Assembly (NCBI GenBank): GCA_964304625.1
Contig: OZ199838.1
Coordinates: 3,100,001-3,164,000 of the forward strand
Length of the DNA: 64,000 bases
Origin: Kudoa neothunni
Taxonomy: Eukaryota; Cnidaria
Reading direction: 5' to 3'
The position numbers were made by a program, and so were the translations under genes. Each line of letters opens with the position of its first letter. The first letter of the stretch is position 1. Of the stretch, positions 49,051 through 62,022 are shown in pieces. The notes beneath the pieces were generated by a model. It searched no databases. It saw nothing but the letters and a program-made list of their open reading frames with translations, and was not told the origin of the DNA.

Positions 49051-49908
49051 ATTTTTTTAGCGACTTGAAAAGTTAGTATTGGTTATAATTCTCCGACATA
49101 TGGAACTAAGTATAATACTTAGTTTGAAATTTAACTTGTAACGATAAAGAGTTTTTTAAACAGATCGGACCCCTTAGAATGTTGTCATAAACAAAACAAA
49201 AGATTTTTTTTGTAAATTTATCCATTATCATTTTTATATATTGTCTTTAAAAATAATGAATTAAACCAACATATTTAAATCTATTATTCTAATATTTTTG
49301 CTTAACATTGCCAAAATTTAGAGGAATTATCGGTAAATTATACCTGTCCTCATAACATGAACCTACGTAGGTTATAAATATAGTTTGCGAAAAATTTCAT
49401 TCGATTAACAATAATTTAAGATAAGATAGATGTTATTAACCGCTCAAACTCTGATTTTGTCGAATTTCAAACAAATTTCTTAATGGGGATTGCCTAAAGG
49501 TATTTATTAATAACAATATAAATAATATTGAGGTAATGATGCCGTCTAAACAAGTACCATAAGTTTCCGACCTTATTTATCCTTAATGATTTCTAGCTGA
49601 TAGCTAAAAACCATTCTAAGTAAGACTTTAGATTATCCGTGCAAGTAACTGAGGTTTGGTCAACTTAACCATTATAAAATTTAGCGAAACTCGTAATAGT
49701 TGAATTTGACCAGCTAGCTAACTCAGTTTATGTTTTTTAATGTCAAAATAAATAAAATAACAACAAAACGATGCCGACCTGAACTTTGGTTGTTTGGGTA
49801 TTTAACAAACAAAAGGTTCCCTCAAGAAAATAATAGCATTAGTGGAAACAATTTTTCATTTCCTCTAATCATTAAATTATTGCTCATATTTGTGTGTATT
49901 GAAGGATA
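49051..49908. other. Intergenic, A+T-rich
   Basis: Upstream region of the plus-strand coiled-coil gene. No feature recognised. Confidence 0.4.
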
Positions 49909-50670
49909 ATGGCAGAAAAAAATAATTACGATGATCGACTGTATCATGGAAGTGAAGAAGAAGAAATATTGATGGCAAAATGTTATAATACATATGTTGA
50001 AGTGACCCTAAATTTCCCAGGAAAATATTGAACCAATTAACGTTTTATTTAGATAAACTCGATAATATACAATAAAATTGGAATCCTCCATGAGATAGAT
50101 GGACTTGTTGAGCAGCAAACCCAACTTTTATCTAGAGATCCGGATAATTCAGTAAACCACATAACTGCGTCGTTTTTGACTCATATGCTAAATTAGGAAT
50201 TACAAGCTCGATTGGAATCATTTCGGAATGATAAGCAGAGGTAAATAAAATTATGATCCATTGAAATAACATGAAAATTACTAAACTAGTGAAGAGAACA
50301 AGTTGGAAAAAGTTGTGGAATTCCTGTTAAAGTTGGCGAGATATCAAAATCTATTCATCTCCAAAAAGATAGAAGAATCAATGGTATGAGATAATTGAAG
50401 CATATTTTGTTTTAATGATGTCTAATTGAAAAAGTTAATATTAACTGATCACGCCCCAAGAACAAGCGGAATGCTCATTGTGGAAGGGGATCGGACCTAC
50501 TATGGAATTGATAAGGTTGTCTGAGATTGATCGATTTAATATTTTATTTTTTAATTTAGTGTCACTTGCCTTTGATTCTAAAATCTAACGATATGCAGAA
50601 ACTGGTTGAACGAGCTAGAACAAACGTTGGCTTGTTGAGGGATCATAAGAAAATCGAAGGTCTACTGTAA
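49909..50670 (+). CDS. Small predicted coiled-coil protein, unrecognised family
   Basis: A gene is supported by successive open exons that join in phase through canonical short introns: MAEKNNYDDRLYHGSEEEE from ATG 49909 to YVE, an intron of about 51 nt, INSIIYNKIGILHEIDGL to DPDNS, ELQARLESFRNDKQ, then NKLEKVVEFLLKLARYQ to EESM, LILTDHAPRTSG to GIDK, and a last exon ending DHKKIEGLL at 50670. The middle is strongly helical with heptad-like hydrophobics, and the end is helical again around a short beta-like segment. About 165 residues. Helix-strand-helix order vaguely recalls prefoldin-type proteins, but no diagnostic motif was seen, so no function is given. Confidence 0.5.
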
Positions 50671-51899
50671 AGACAGAACATTTGTGCTGTTCAAAATCAA
50701 ATTATTAATTTTAGAGGGGAATTTAATGATATGAAGAGGGAACAACGTTGTGAACCTGATAAATAGCAATTTTAAATTTCATAAAATAATGCATTCAAAT
50801 TATTTTTGATGAATTTGATTATTTTCGTAATCACATAATCATTACTAAGTGGACATGTGTAAGAGATAAGTCCATTTATTTTATACGATGTTCTGCATAC
50901 TCAGAAATAATCATTAGATTAGGACAATTTTAGTAAAAATATTCCTGGAAAATAGATAAACTAATAAAAATGTTAAAACACCGTTAAATAAAACATATTT
51001 GGTGAACATGAGCTAAAATTACGTTTAAATGAATGGAGATCGTATATAATTAGGATTTGAAGGATAAAAAACCGGATATAGACTAGTTAATTATAAATGT
51101 GGTTTAAAAAACTTTTCGAAATTTACAGTGGCTTGACTATCTATTACAGAAGCGTTGTATTAAAATTTAATCAAATAATTTATTAGAAACCCGTTAATTT
51201 TAATTATTAAAAACAATAAAGAGTGAATAAGAATATCCTCGCAAGATAACGCATTTAATTAATATTTAAGAATACATCAACGTTTTGGATAAACTACATA
51301 TTTAATTATAAAATTTTGGAAAAGGTCAAATTAATGAGTAGATAAGAAGTTATTTCTGGTAAAAGACAATTAGAGAAATCTATAATCCATTCATTTTAGT
51401 TTAAAACTCATGCATTTCGTTTATTATTTATTCGAAATTCACAAAGACGCAAACTATCCATTATTATATGCACAATACAACGAAATACAGTTTAAATGGC
51501 GATTTTGGTGACTTGAATAAATAAAATCATAAAATTTCTATCTACATTAGAACATTTATTATATAATTTGAGTAACTTACATAAAAACCACTCCTTATTC
51601 TATAAGACAATGATTTATCTTAATGTATTTATCCGCATGCTTAGTTAACCTTAACAATATATACCCTAATTTTGTCACAATCCATTCATTTATTAAAAAG
51701 CAATAATAAACTAATCACGTAAGATGGCTTTTTAGTCAACAGCGAAGAGAGAGATCCATAAATTGATCGTTATTCGAACATTCGATACGGGTTTCTTTTT
51801 AAATCTTAATCCAGTTGGAAAAATTCAGTTAAAACTGCATTTTAAAAATTATTTCAAAATAAAGGTTATTTGTATTTAATCTCTTAAAGTATTTATACC
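50671..51899. other. Intergenic, A+T-rich
   Basis: No feature recognised between two plus-strand candidate genes. Confidence 0.4.
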
Positions 51900-52674
51900 A
51901 TGATTTACTCCCAAGCAGTTAATACATTTCAGGTTGAAACAGATCACCTACAAATGGATAATTTTGATAATACAATACTGGTTTCCTCTCTCAATAAATG
52001 TCTGAAGAATGTAATTTATTGAACTTAAACAATATTTATTTGAGACAAATATTAAAGTTTAAAGACAAAATCAATATTATTAGGATCGATATAAACTTGC
52101 TACATGATGCCATTAGAGAATTGATGTCGATTCTGGAAGATACAACCAGTCAGGCATCTCAAGTGATATTTTAAACGTTCATTAATGACAAAGAATAATC
52201 AAAAATTTAATTTAGCATCGAATCAAATCGGAATTATTTTCAATCTTGCGCCAAATTAACATGTAATATTCATTCCACATTACTTTTATGGGTTTATAAA
52301 TCTTGTTTATGATTCCAGCGATTTATTTTATTAGGAAAAGTGAAAAAATCCGATCGATAGGTGAAGTTTATCGAGAAATCCAACAAGATCTCAAAAAAAT
52401 TACGCCTGATGTACGTATTGATTTTGTTGTTATATATAAACAATATTTTAGAAGTTAGGCGAAGAGTTCGAAAATGATGCGGATACTGAACATTTAAATT
52501 TAACTTATCAGGTTAAATCTTAAAAAATAGCACAATTTTGGAAACTTTTGGTCATATTTAGATGTCTGACACGATGTCACTTGTATCCCACTAAATGATC
52601 GAAACTTGGACGATATGTTTGAAAAAATTTCATTGCAACCGGATAACTCCAATGAACTTAAGACTTTCTTGTAA
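51900..52674 (+). CDS. Possible small multi-exon gene, unrecognised (low confidence)
   Basis: Candidate exons on the plus strand: one from ATG 51900 containing VETDHLQMDNFDNTILVSSL; one with IDINLLHDAIRELMSILED; one with SIGEVYREIQQDLKKITPD, which ends at a strong GTACGT donor; KLGEEFENDADTEHLNLTYQ, in phase with the previous exon; and LNDRNLDDMFEKISLQPDN near the end. The third and fourth join cleanly, but I could not find splice phases that join the first to the second or the second to the third. The encoded segments are acidic and helical. It may be a diverged gene with exons I have mis-cut, or a pseudogene. Confidence 0.3.
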
Positions 52675-55407
52675 AAGACTACTCCATCATTTACATTTAT
52701 TCTATTATTTAGGAAAACCATTGTCGATTTTGAGGATAGTAATGCTACCTAGATGGTGATCCACTTAATGCTATATTAAATATTCTAATAGAATTCGTAT
52801 ATTTATATTAATTTTTTGAATCTCTCCTGTTTTTACATCGTTGGCTCAATTATTTAATGCAGGTGTGAATATTTAACATATTATATTTGATAAACCTTAA
52901 ACATTTTCAAGGTTATAACTACAAATCGGTATAGTTCAATAATTAAAAGTTTTCTAATAATACATCTATTAGTAGATGTATTTTCTAAGATAATAATTAA
53001 CCAATATAATACAATTATATTTGATTCATAGTTAATAATGAACACTGTAATGTGGATTATAATCGTGATCAATCAAACTATGCCTGTTTTTTGATTAAAA
53101 AGTTAAGTATAGCTATTATAAATTAAATTATATCAAGTCGCAATTTTATAAATTAAACTTTTATACCAGTAAATAAATATTTATTCATTATCCTGACTAA
53201 ACTTAGCCAAATTTACAATTATAATCATGTACACGTGCCTAATTACAAATGTAAGTGTAGACTTGCAAATTTCGGGATTTTTATTTTTAAATAATTGTTA
53301 TATTATTCGTTTTCACATTACTTTGAGAAGAAATCAACATTCTTAGATTAACTTTGTGCTCTGCTTGGGCATGTTTATGAATTCCCTTATCAATAATAAA
53401 TAAATATTTTTCTCAAAAATAAATGTGTTTTGACACTTGATGATCCTGTTTTTATAATCTTCCTGCATCTACGACCATTATTCAAAATACTGAAAGAAGA
53501 CGCAACCTCTTGCTTATTTGGAAGTGGACGAACGAATCGAAATCCATTTGAAGCACACGGAGAAAGGTCATCATAGTCGTCCCTCTTGTAGTATTTCATG
53601 TTTAGAATAAATATTTGGTGAAAAATCGAACTTTTATTAAAATTTGGGATTTGGGGACTAGCTAGTCCCGAAATTTGCAAGTCTATATAAGTGTAATGTA
53701 GGTACTGTAACATTAATTAATTCTGAAAGGCTGAAAATATGTAATTTTTCCCATAAATAGCATCGAATCAACACCGCACTAGATTGTACGCACGTCGAGT
53801 AATTTATTTACTTGAACGATTCGGAAAATTTATCTTTTTGATTGTATAAAATTTACGTTACCAACTATATACAGATATAGTTTTCTAGAATCTGAAATAT
53901 TTTATCTATCTTCATCTCGATAATGGTAACAATGAGGCAACAACAATAAATTAGATTCCAAAATACACGAAGAGGATTAAAGTTGACCGCCCAACCAAAC
54001 AATAGCTTTAAAAAGTAAATTTGACTGAATTACCCACATTATATATTAAGTAACTATAAAGTAAATGTCAGTTATTGGTAGATTTCTTATTTGAAGTACA
54101 ATTTTGCAAATAAATAACCCCACAACCATCGTCATTTTTAAATAAATTATCAATAAATATAAAATGATATAGACCTTTTTTATTTTTGGTTGTTTTGTCA
54201 AAATTAATTTATTTTTATCTGTTTTATTTACTTGCTGATTTTTTTCACGATACAGTTTATTATATAAACTAAGAAATTTAGAAAAATTTGTTTATAAAAA
54301 AAACACACTTGCATTTTTTTATAATATTTTATTAATATACTTTTATCGTAAGAAATAAAGTTGTGAAAAAAATTTATAAACTAAATAAATACTTCCTCTT
54401 TAAAACAAGAAAAAATTATTTTCACAATTAAAATTTTATCACTGGATAATGCGTGATATTCTAAAAACAAGATACATTCTCTAACGGTTGTGCCTCAATA
54501 ATAACCAAAATAAGGATAACAGAAAACACAATTGAATAAAATAACAAAACCTCGATTGATTACGTTAGATTTTTAAAAAGTTAACAAATTCCTTTAATAT
54601 TAAGAAAGTTTGTCCTATGAATCTTATAAAAAAGCATATTCCTGTCATTAATTATCTTCTTTGGTGTATATAATTTAAATTTTTTTTATCAATACTAAAA
54701 ATTAAAAAACTTGATTTTAGTTAAATTATTACGAAATGAAAAATATAGATTCTACACAAAATTCGGATTTCGCATGGCATAGCGCGTGTCTTCGTTAAAA
54801 CTCGCCAGTCTACTTCACATTCGATCTGTATCGTAGAATTATAAAATTCCATGTGTAACTTAAATTTTGTGACCGTCTTAAGTAAAATTTATTATCATTT
54901 TAATTAAAAAAGAAAAATAATGGTAGAATGAAAGGAGTAGAATTTTAAGGTTGTTTGAATTATGCTTGATGTTTTCCCATTTATGATGTAAATCATGGGA
55001 CCTGTATCACAGATACGGTTGGTTTATTTTATATATACTTATAATTGGCTAATTAACTTATAAAATTATCTAATAAAAAATATTTTAAGAAACTAATTCC
55101 TACCTTGAGAAGATATGCGAGTTTTAGTTAAGTAAAAAACACAATCGTTGACTCAACGTTATATATATATATAATAATGTGAGAGGAAAAATTTATTAAT
55201 TTAATAAATAATATTTGTTAAATATTGCTCAAATTTTGTGTCAGATATATTCTCTAACAAGATGATCCAACGAAATCTCCATGAAATGTGATCTATATCC
55301 AACCAAACCGGCAGTTTATCACAGGGTATTGAATTTCAACCCTTCCCAAGTGTATCTTTAATTATCAAACATAAACAAAATAATACAATTTGAATATTTA
55401 GACAACC
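52675..55407. other. Mostly empty A+T-rich stretch with one possible ORF
   Basis: A minus-strand frame at 53713-53390 (107 codons; inner Met in MKYYKRDDYDDLSPC) is less A+T-rich than its surroundings and reads like protein (GFRFVRPLPNKQEVASSF). I know no family for it and see no splice partner. A (TA)n run occurs near 55160. Otherwise nothing is recognised. Confidence 0.3.
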
Positions 55408-56267
55408 ATGCAAACACTGAAAAGAGTATTCAAAAAGAAATCAACCAAACCTCAAATCAGCAAACAAATTCAAATGAATAATGAGCATATGAATATAGTG
55501 AATTAATTAACTACAGCTCATGACCCCATCTTTATGGCTAGATCGCTAAAGAAATTGAATTTGTCGAATTTGGTATAGAAAGAATAAACGACAAACTCAC
55601 CGAACTTATAAACCAACTCCATGATAGCAGTTATGGACAAGCCGTAGGGCAAACTTTTTTAGCTATTGTGTATTTAACATCGTATATATTACAATAGAAA
55701 ATGATGAAAATAAAGTTGTCCGCTCTGTTCAGACAGAAAATTATGTTTATATTATTATTTAATGTTCTTAACTCGTTTAAATTACGATTAGAAAGGAAAA
55801 ACGTTTGGAAATGCTTTATGAGAGACAAATCGCTCTTTTAGCCAACATAGAGTTGCAGAGAGATGCAAACAACAAAAAATTAGACATTGTAAACTTGGAA
55901 AAATTAAATCCCACTTATCTAATATAATTTGATGAATAGATCAACGTGAAAACTTCAAAAAATTCGTCCCAATGTAGTTCGAACACGTCAAAACACATTC
56001 AACATCAGATAGATCTTGAACAAGTTAAACAACCTAATTTTGCCCATTAATTAATTTTTTAGAGTATGTTGTCACATATAATGAATGTGAGTGAGATAAC
56101 TACATCTTGCCAAGCGAATTCATCAGATTTCGCATCTATATCTGAGAATAGAGATCTCGAGGAATTTATGTAATTTTTTTGGACATTAACTAAATTTGTT
56201 AAACTCATGTTCTAGAAATCGATCGATTGAAGATTTGAATAGGTTGAAATTGGAATTGAACAAATAA
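55408..56267 (+). CDS. Small predicted coiled-coil protein, unrecognised family
   Basis: Exons join in phase through canonical short introns: ATG 55408 (MQTLKRVFKKKSTKPQ), then IAKEIEFVEFGIERINDKL to YGQA, EKRLEMLYERQIALLANIEL to NNKKLDI, INVKTSKNSSQCSSNTSK to LEQ, SMLSHIMNVSEITTS to LEEF, and a last exon ending SIEDLNRLKLELNK at 56267. About 175 residues: a basic start, a coiled coil (roughly residues 35-95), a Ser/Asn/Gln-rich linker and a final short helix. No membrane segment or signal peptide. The layout could suit a scaffold or complex subunit, but no family motif was recognised. Confidence 0.5.
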
Positions 56268-56512
56268 ATATTCTAGCATACATCGAATAATTTAATATTC
56301 CAATGTTATTGGATACATAATTACTATATTCTCTACGAAAAATTAAATCTTTAATTAAACTATTATCGCCCGTATTTGTTATTACGAAAATTGTTATTCT
56401 TTATTTAAAACTAGAGATTCATGGACGAACAAATAAAAAGTATCTATTATAAATTAATATTTTTGTCAAAAATATGGTTCGTCGAGTAAATTCGTTTTTG
56501 AAAAATAGAAAT

Positions 56513-59427
56513 TTAATTTTTATTCTTCCAATATCCAAAGTAGAATCCTGCACCAAGAATAACGATCAATGCTGGAACAACCACAGCAACAATTCTATAA
56601 TAAATAATTAATGTAATACATTTTCAATTAGATACATTGTATTGTTCGACCTAAAATAAATTTAAAAAATATCCCACTATACAATTTTACGTTGATTTGT
56701 TTGATTTTTCACCTAAATAAATAATTTAAGATTATTTAACAATAATTTAACAATTGCCTTGTTTGATTTCGACCGAACCAGAAATATTGTCATCTGTGCT
56801 GTGAAATAGAACCAAGCGGTAATTGGTTATGTCCTCAACATTTTCTATTGTGAATTCCTTGCAAGATGGAAACACGGAACAACCTTCAGCGCCAATAACC
56901 ATGCATTTTTTTAACAATCGGCTTAGAAAGATCTGTCCAATCTCTTAATTCCCATTTGCATAACGAAGTTTCTTCTACACCACTGGGAAGAGTAGTTTTC
57001 ACATGTAAAGTTTTTTTCGTCTCGTGTAATCACCGAAATTAACTGTTTGGTAATATCTGCAGTAGCCGTAGGTATCGGATCTAAATAACAAATTAATATC
57101 AACTATAAATATTGCAAACTTATTTGATAATAAAGTATAATATTTCATTTTAAAAGTGGTGAATTTATTACATTTGGGTATGTCAATAGAAGTTTCCACA
57201 GACCTGCCAACAGCCGTCACTAAAACTTGATATTCTTTTTCTGCCTCGTATACTTCATGGAATACAATATCTGTGCATAAGGGCAGTCGAATGCATGGAG
57301 GAATCGTGGTGTTTGTTTTAGAAGATGTTTTATCCTTTGGCTGTTGTCCCTCAGCTGATCTAGCTATTAGTATTTTAGATACCGATTTATTGGAGGAATT
57401 CCTTTTGTTTGTTAAAGGAGATGCCGCTGGGCATTGATATATTAAGTGGAATTCTTCCCCTTTCTTTACCTTCACTTTATAATGACAAACTGCTGTAGGA
57501 TCTGGAGTTGACAATGCGCCTGTCAATTTGAAGCCTTTGTCCAGAAATTGCAACTCGAGTGTAAGTGTTGACATTGCTAGGAATAAATTTATTTATTTTT
57601 TATGTCAAATATTTCGCTACCGGTTTTTATTTGATGCACTTTTGATCCATATTCTTTATGTGCGACAACCTTTAGATCATATTCAGTTCCAGGAGTCAAA
57701 CCTAAGATATTTTGAGTATCTTTACAATAACCTCTGCATGGATAACTATTCTGACACATCGCACACACATAAACATCCTTCCCACGAGGGCTTATGTAAT
57801 AGGCACAAGTGTGGTCCCCTTTTACACGTTCCCCAGTACCATCTACTGCCTTTATTGATGCAGTTGTTTCCGTTGTTGCTGGTTTTGTTCCCGAAAAGGA
57901 AAATTCTGCACTTTCTTCTATTTATAAATTTTCTGAAAGAATAGATTACATAAATAATATACCTGTACGAATAAATATATGTTCCTTAAAATGTTGGGGT
58001 ATATTATGTTGATTGGGTGCCGCGATTTCAAGAATATATGGTTTACCACTACTGAGATTTTTGATTGTTAAAGCAGTGGGGCAGCCTGTGTCACATGTTG
58101 CTTGGTCGTTATCATTACATTTCGCGCCTACGGAAGTAGCAGGAACGGGTATATCTGCTTCATAATAAGTTACAGTACAAGTTTCAAATTTCGTATTTTC
58201 ATTTGGCTTAAACAAACTGGCATTTAAGGTTACCCCAGTAGAGGTATAATCTGACAATAAGGTTCCACCAGCAGCAGTAGTTTCTGTGACAACTATGAAA
58301 TGATTAATAAAGATGTAATTTACATCAACTACCAAATTTATCCTGAATGTATCCAAAATAGTTGGTGCCACTTTTTGCTAATGGCACATATCTTGTTTGA
58401 ATCAATATTTGAACAACCGACTTGGAACGTTCAAAAACTAGCTCCACATTATTACATGGTGCGTAACAATCTTTTCCAGCCGAACCACAGTTCGATTTAT
58501 AATCGTTTGTGCTTTCGTTTGTAATTGCTGTTGTGTGGTCTCTTATACTGAAGCGGCACATTTCGAATGGGAATTTATTTGTGAATTTTAATAAATATTT
58601 ATCTTTTTCAGTGGAGCTATAGGTCACATAATATTGGGGTTTATAAACATCAGTTTTCAATAATGTGTATTTATTTTGAAGTTTGTAAAAGAAACTGGGA
58701 TAGTTATCACATCTCATTTCATAGTGTGGAATCATTAAATCAAACTCGACATCATTTGCAGTATTTGGTTGGACACAATCCTGTGCAACTGTTCCTTCTT
58801 CATATTGCACATTCTTGTAAAATATAGGACATTTAACTGGTTTACATGTAATTGTGCTCAATTTCAATTTTTGCTCACTTGTGGTTATTGTAACTTGCGG
58901 ATTCACCAATAATGCTAAACAAAATATAGCAACCGTTTAGTATCATTTATTTACGCATTTCCAGCCCAAATACAGCCCCACCTTGATTCTTCCCTTTGGC
59001 TACATCAACTGTATCACCAGTAAAAATAGCGACATATTTGGTTCTTGGAGAAAACTTGTCAAACTCTAATTTATTGCCTTCTCGGACGCAAGTCCTAACA
59101 CATTTGTCAGAAGCTCCTGTCTGATCATCAGTGGGACATGCATTAATATCTGTCAATTCATTATCTTGATCATTCGATTTTTTAATATAGCATTTTGTTG
59201 ACCCAGAATAGTCACCGCCACTTAATATTAAATTAACTTTTAATTTATCTTGATCTTTCACTAGCTTATAAGTCAGTGAGTTTGTGTTGGTAGAAGGAGT
59301 TCTTTGCTCTTCTTGTGTATAGATGAGAGTTAAGTGAGCTATTTGATATTTGTAACAATACTCCAAGATATTTTTATTTACAATGAAAGACAATATAAAT
59401 TCCTAGGACGGGGACCAAACTTTTCAT
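56513..59427 (-). CDS. Type I membrane protein with repeated Cys-rich FN3-like modules
   Basis: Start ATG 59427: signal peptide MKSLVPVLGIYIVFH split by a 43-nt intron. A long extracellular part follows, then a single membrane helix IVAVVVPALIVILGAGFYFG and the tail YWKNKN (stop at 56513). The outside is made of about six diverged modules of 80-150 residues with a common plan: Cys, about 20 residues, Cys, a C-x(2-3)-C pair, then hydrophobic strand, 'SPG/SSG-x-x-Y', strand. Examples: CDTGCPTALTIKNLSSGKPY, CYAPCNNVELVFE, CKEFTIENVEDITNYRL and ILGLTPGTEYDLKVVAH. This resembles a disulphide-rich FN3-like beta sandwich. Exons follow modules with short introns. Near 57735-57760 the reading shifts frame, implying an unseen splice or an error. 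Many N-glycosylation sites. I know no named family; a surface or adhesion role is inference. Confidence 0.6.
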
Positions 59428-62022
59428 TTTCTTGTTTGTAAAATAAATAATCGATAACTGTCGTTCTATATAAAAACAAAAATTCTATTGGTTTACAATT
59501 TACGTATAAAGGATTATAAACTCGGCGTATAACCTATTTAATTATTAATATAAATAATATAGGATTAATATTTGAAGAAAATTTAATAATTATATATTAA
59601 TTTGTATTTCTGTACTTACTAGGGAAAAGTAGGTGAAATTCGATTTTTGAAATACTGAAAGTATGCAAGGATCTAGGTAGAGTTCATATAATGAAACTGT
59701 ATTTAACCAACTTTAATAATGCTTTTGGTTCTTTAAAGACAATAAAGACAATTTAAATTTTTCTTAGATATTATTTAATTTACGAGTGTATGTATAAATC
59801 AAAAATTATGTTATATTTGATTTCACCTGAATAATTTCCATTCTAAATTTTCTCTATATTTCTTGAACCAAACCTAATTATAGACTAATTAGAAATACAC
59901 AACGCTTTTAAAGACTGAAAAATATTTAATTAAAAATTTTGGCTTTAAGAATGAATTATAATCGTAAATTAATAGATTTTACTAAAAACTTGAAGTCATA
60001 GATGCATTTGTATGATTAATTAAAGTATCTGATGAACAATTTAAAATTCGTAAATAACACTAAAACATACCTTTTGTAAAATAATTCTTTGTATTCTTTT
60101 AGAAATGAAACTTGAAACTAAAGGGATGTACTGTTATTTATTGATGTTAATTTAGAAATATTAGGTATCATAATATTTTATAGATTTTTAAAAGAAAAAT
60201 AATACATAAAAAAGTAATATAAAATAAATTACTTTTAACTTATTTACATCGATATATAATTGATATGTAGTATGTTTACTGGGAAAAATTAACGAGGATG
60301 GAGGATCAAAAATGTTATACTCCTATGTGACTATCCAAAAGGTAATGTAGATAAAGTTTTTTTATAGAAAACAATTTTTACTACCTCCATAGAAAACGGA
60401 ATTAATCTTTTTTCCTTGGAGGCCCCTAATATGTTCAATGGACTTATTACGAACCTCATCTTGTTTTAACGCATAATCCAATCGTACGTATAAATATTTA
60501 AAAACATTCGTTTCCGTTGTTTACCTTAGTGGATAAATAAAAAAAGATTTTAAAATATATACTAAAAATTTGTAATTACTAAGAAATGGATTATTTTGAT
60601 ATTGAAAAACAAAATTAACAACTATGAAATTTTTCCCACTATTTTTTTAGAAAGTAATAAAACTCTCACCAAGTATAAACAAAGACACAAAACATTTTAA
60701 AATGAAAAATTAGATGAAATTTGTTGAATTATTAAATATACATATTTAATAATAAAATACATAAAAAATTCTCTAATAACTAAAAATATTCGAACTATAA
60801 AAAATATCTATTTTTGTTAAATATTGATTATTAAAATGAAGAGTTTACAAAGGTGGAATTATTATGTAATATAAGGCGAGATTAATACAATAAACGTAAT
60901 TTTCCATAAATAATAAACACTAAAGTAATATTTAACGAGATTTTTCTAGTTGGTTTTTATCATTAAGTTCACAGAGTTTTGACAAAGTATTTGAAAGAGC
61001 GGCACGTATATAAGCGATTTTGAGGCTTTGCTTTTATTCTAAACAGCATGGAAAGTTAACTTCGCATTAATATACGGTTGTAAAAGGAGTAATAATTCTA
61101 ATTACATAGTCTGCACATTAAGAAACAGTTCCTGGAAATTTTTGGTCATTCTAAAATAAACTACTGAATAACTTTCGGTTTTATAGATTTTTTTCAAAAT
61201 AAATTCTAACACGTGGAAATTTTATAATAAATATAAAATGTTTAAAGAAAAAATTACGCTAACGTTAGAAAATACTTAATTATAATGAATTTATTACGAT
61301 AAAATTGGATTTTTTATCCGATCCCCACTAAAATATCTCCTTGTCTTATTCCGGAGGTAGGCCTTTATTAAATACAGCCTCAAAAACCACACTAGGCATT
61401 ATTTTAGAGGAAACTAAGTACTGCCCGATATGACACATTTTAACAATAATATTCATTTTTTTACTACACTAATATGTCCAAGTGTGTTTACTCAAAAAGA
61501 TCGCATAAACGGTTGATTTAATCAAATTTAAACATCATTGCCTAGCCAATAATGCGGCTTTAAATCTTAAGAATAAATGAGAAATCGTTCAAATTTTAAC
61601 TTAGTTTTACTATTTTTGTCTGATCTATTTTAACTTAATCGAGTTTAGAAGAACTCGAAATTTATTAGAATAAATTTTTCGTAGAGTACGACATATACTC
61701 TGAGTCAACACGTTATACAGGAGTAACTTTTTTCGCACGTAATACGCGAAAGATCCAAACCAAAATTGGTGAGGATAAAAGATTGTTAATTAAATCAATA
61801 TAAACAAACAGAAATTTATTAATTATTTGATCAAAGAAAAACACAATCACCTACTTATAAATTAAATGTACATTAGAACAGTTTCCAATGTTCGCAGATG
61901 ATAATATAATAAGTGGCAATTATTTTCGAAAAAAGAAATAAATATCAAGAATATCTATGGGATTATTACAAAACAGTTAGTTAATTAGCAAGAAAATAGC
62001 TAGAGAGACGAGGCGATAATGA
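59428..62022. other. Intergenic, A+T-rich
   Basis: No coding exon, RNA gene or mobile element could be recognised over 2.6 kb between the membrane-protein start and the end of gamma-tubulin. Confidence 0.4.

Noticed and set aside
55150-55180. Short (TA)n and (AAT)n runs here and at 447-475, 28435 and 33583
   Set aside because: Simple microsatellites expected in A+T-rich DNA; no further meaning seen.
57528-57944. Plus-strand ORF of 138 codons
   Set aside because: Antisense to modules of the Cys-rich membrane protein; no protein-like features.
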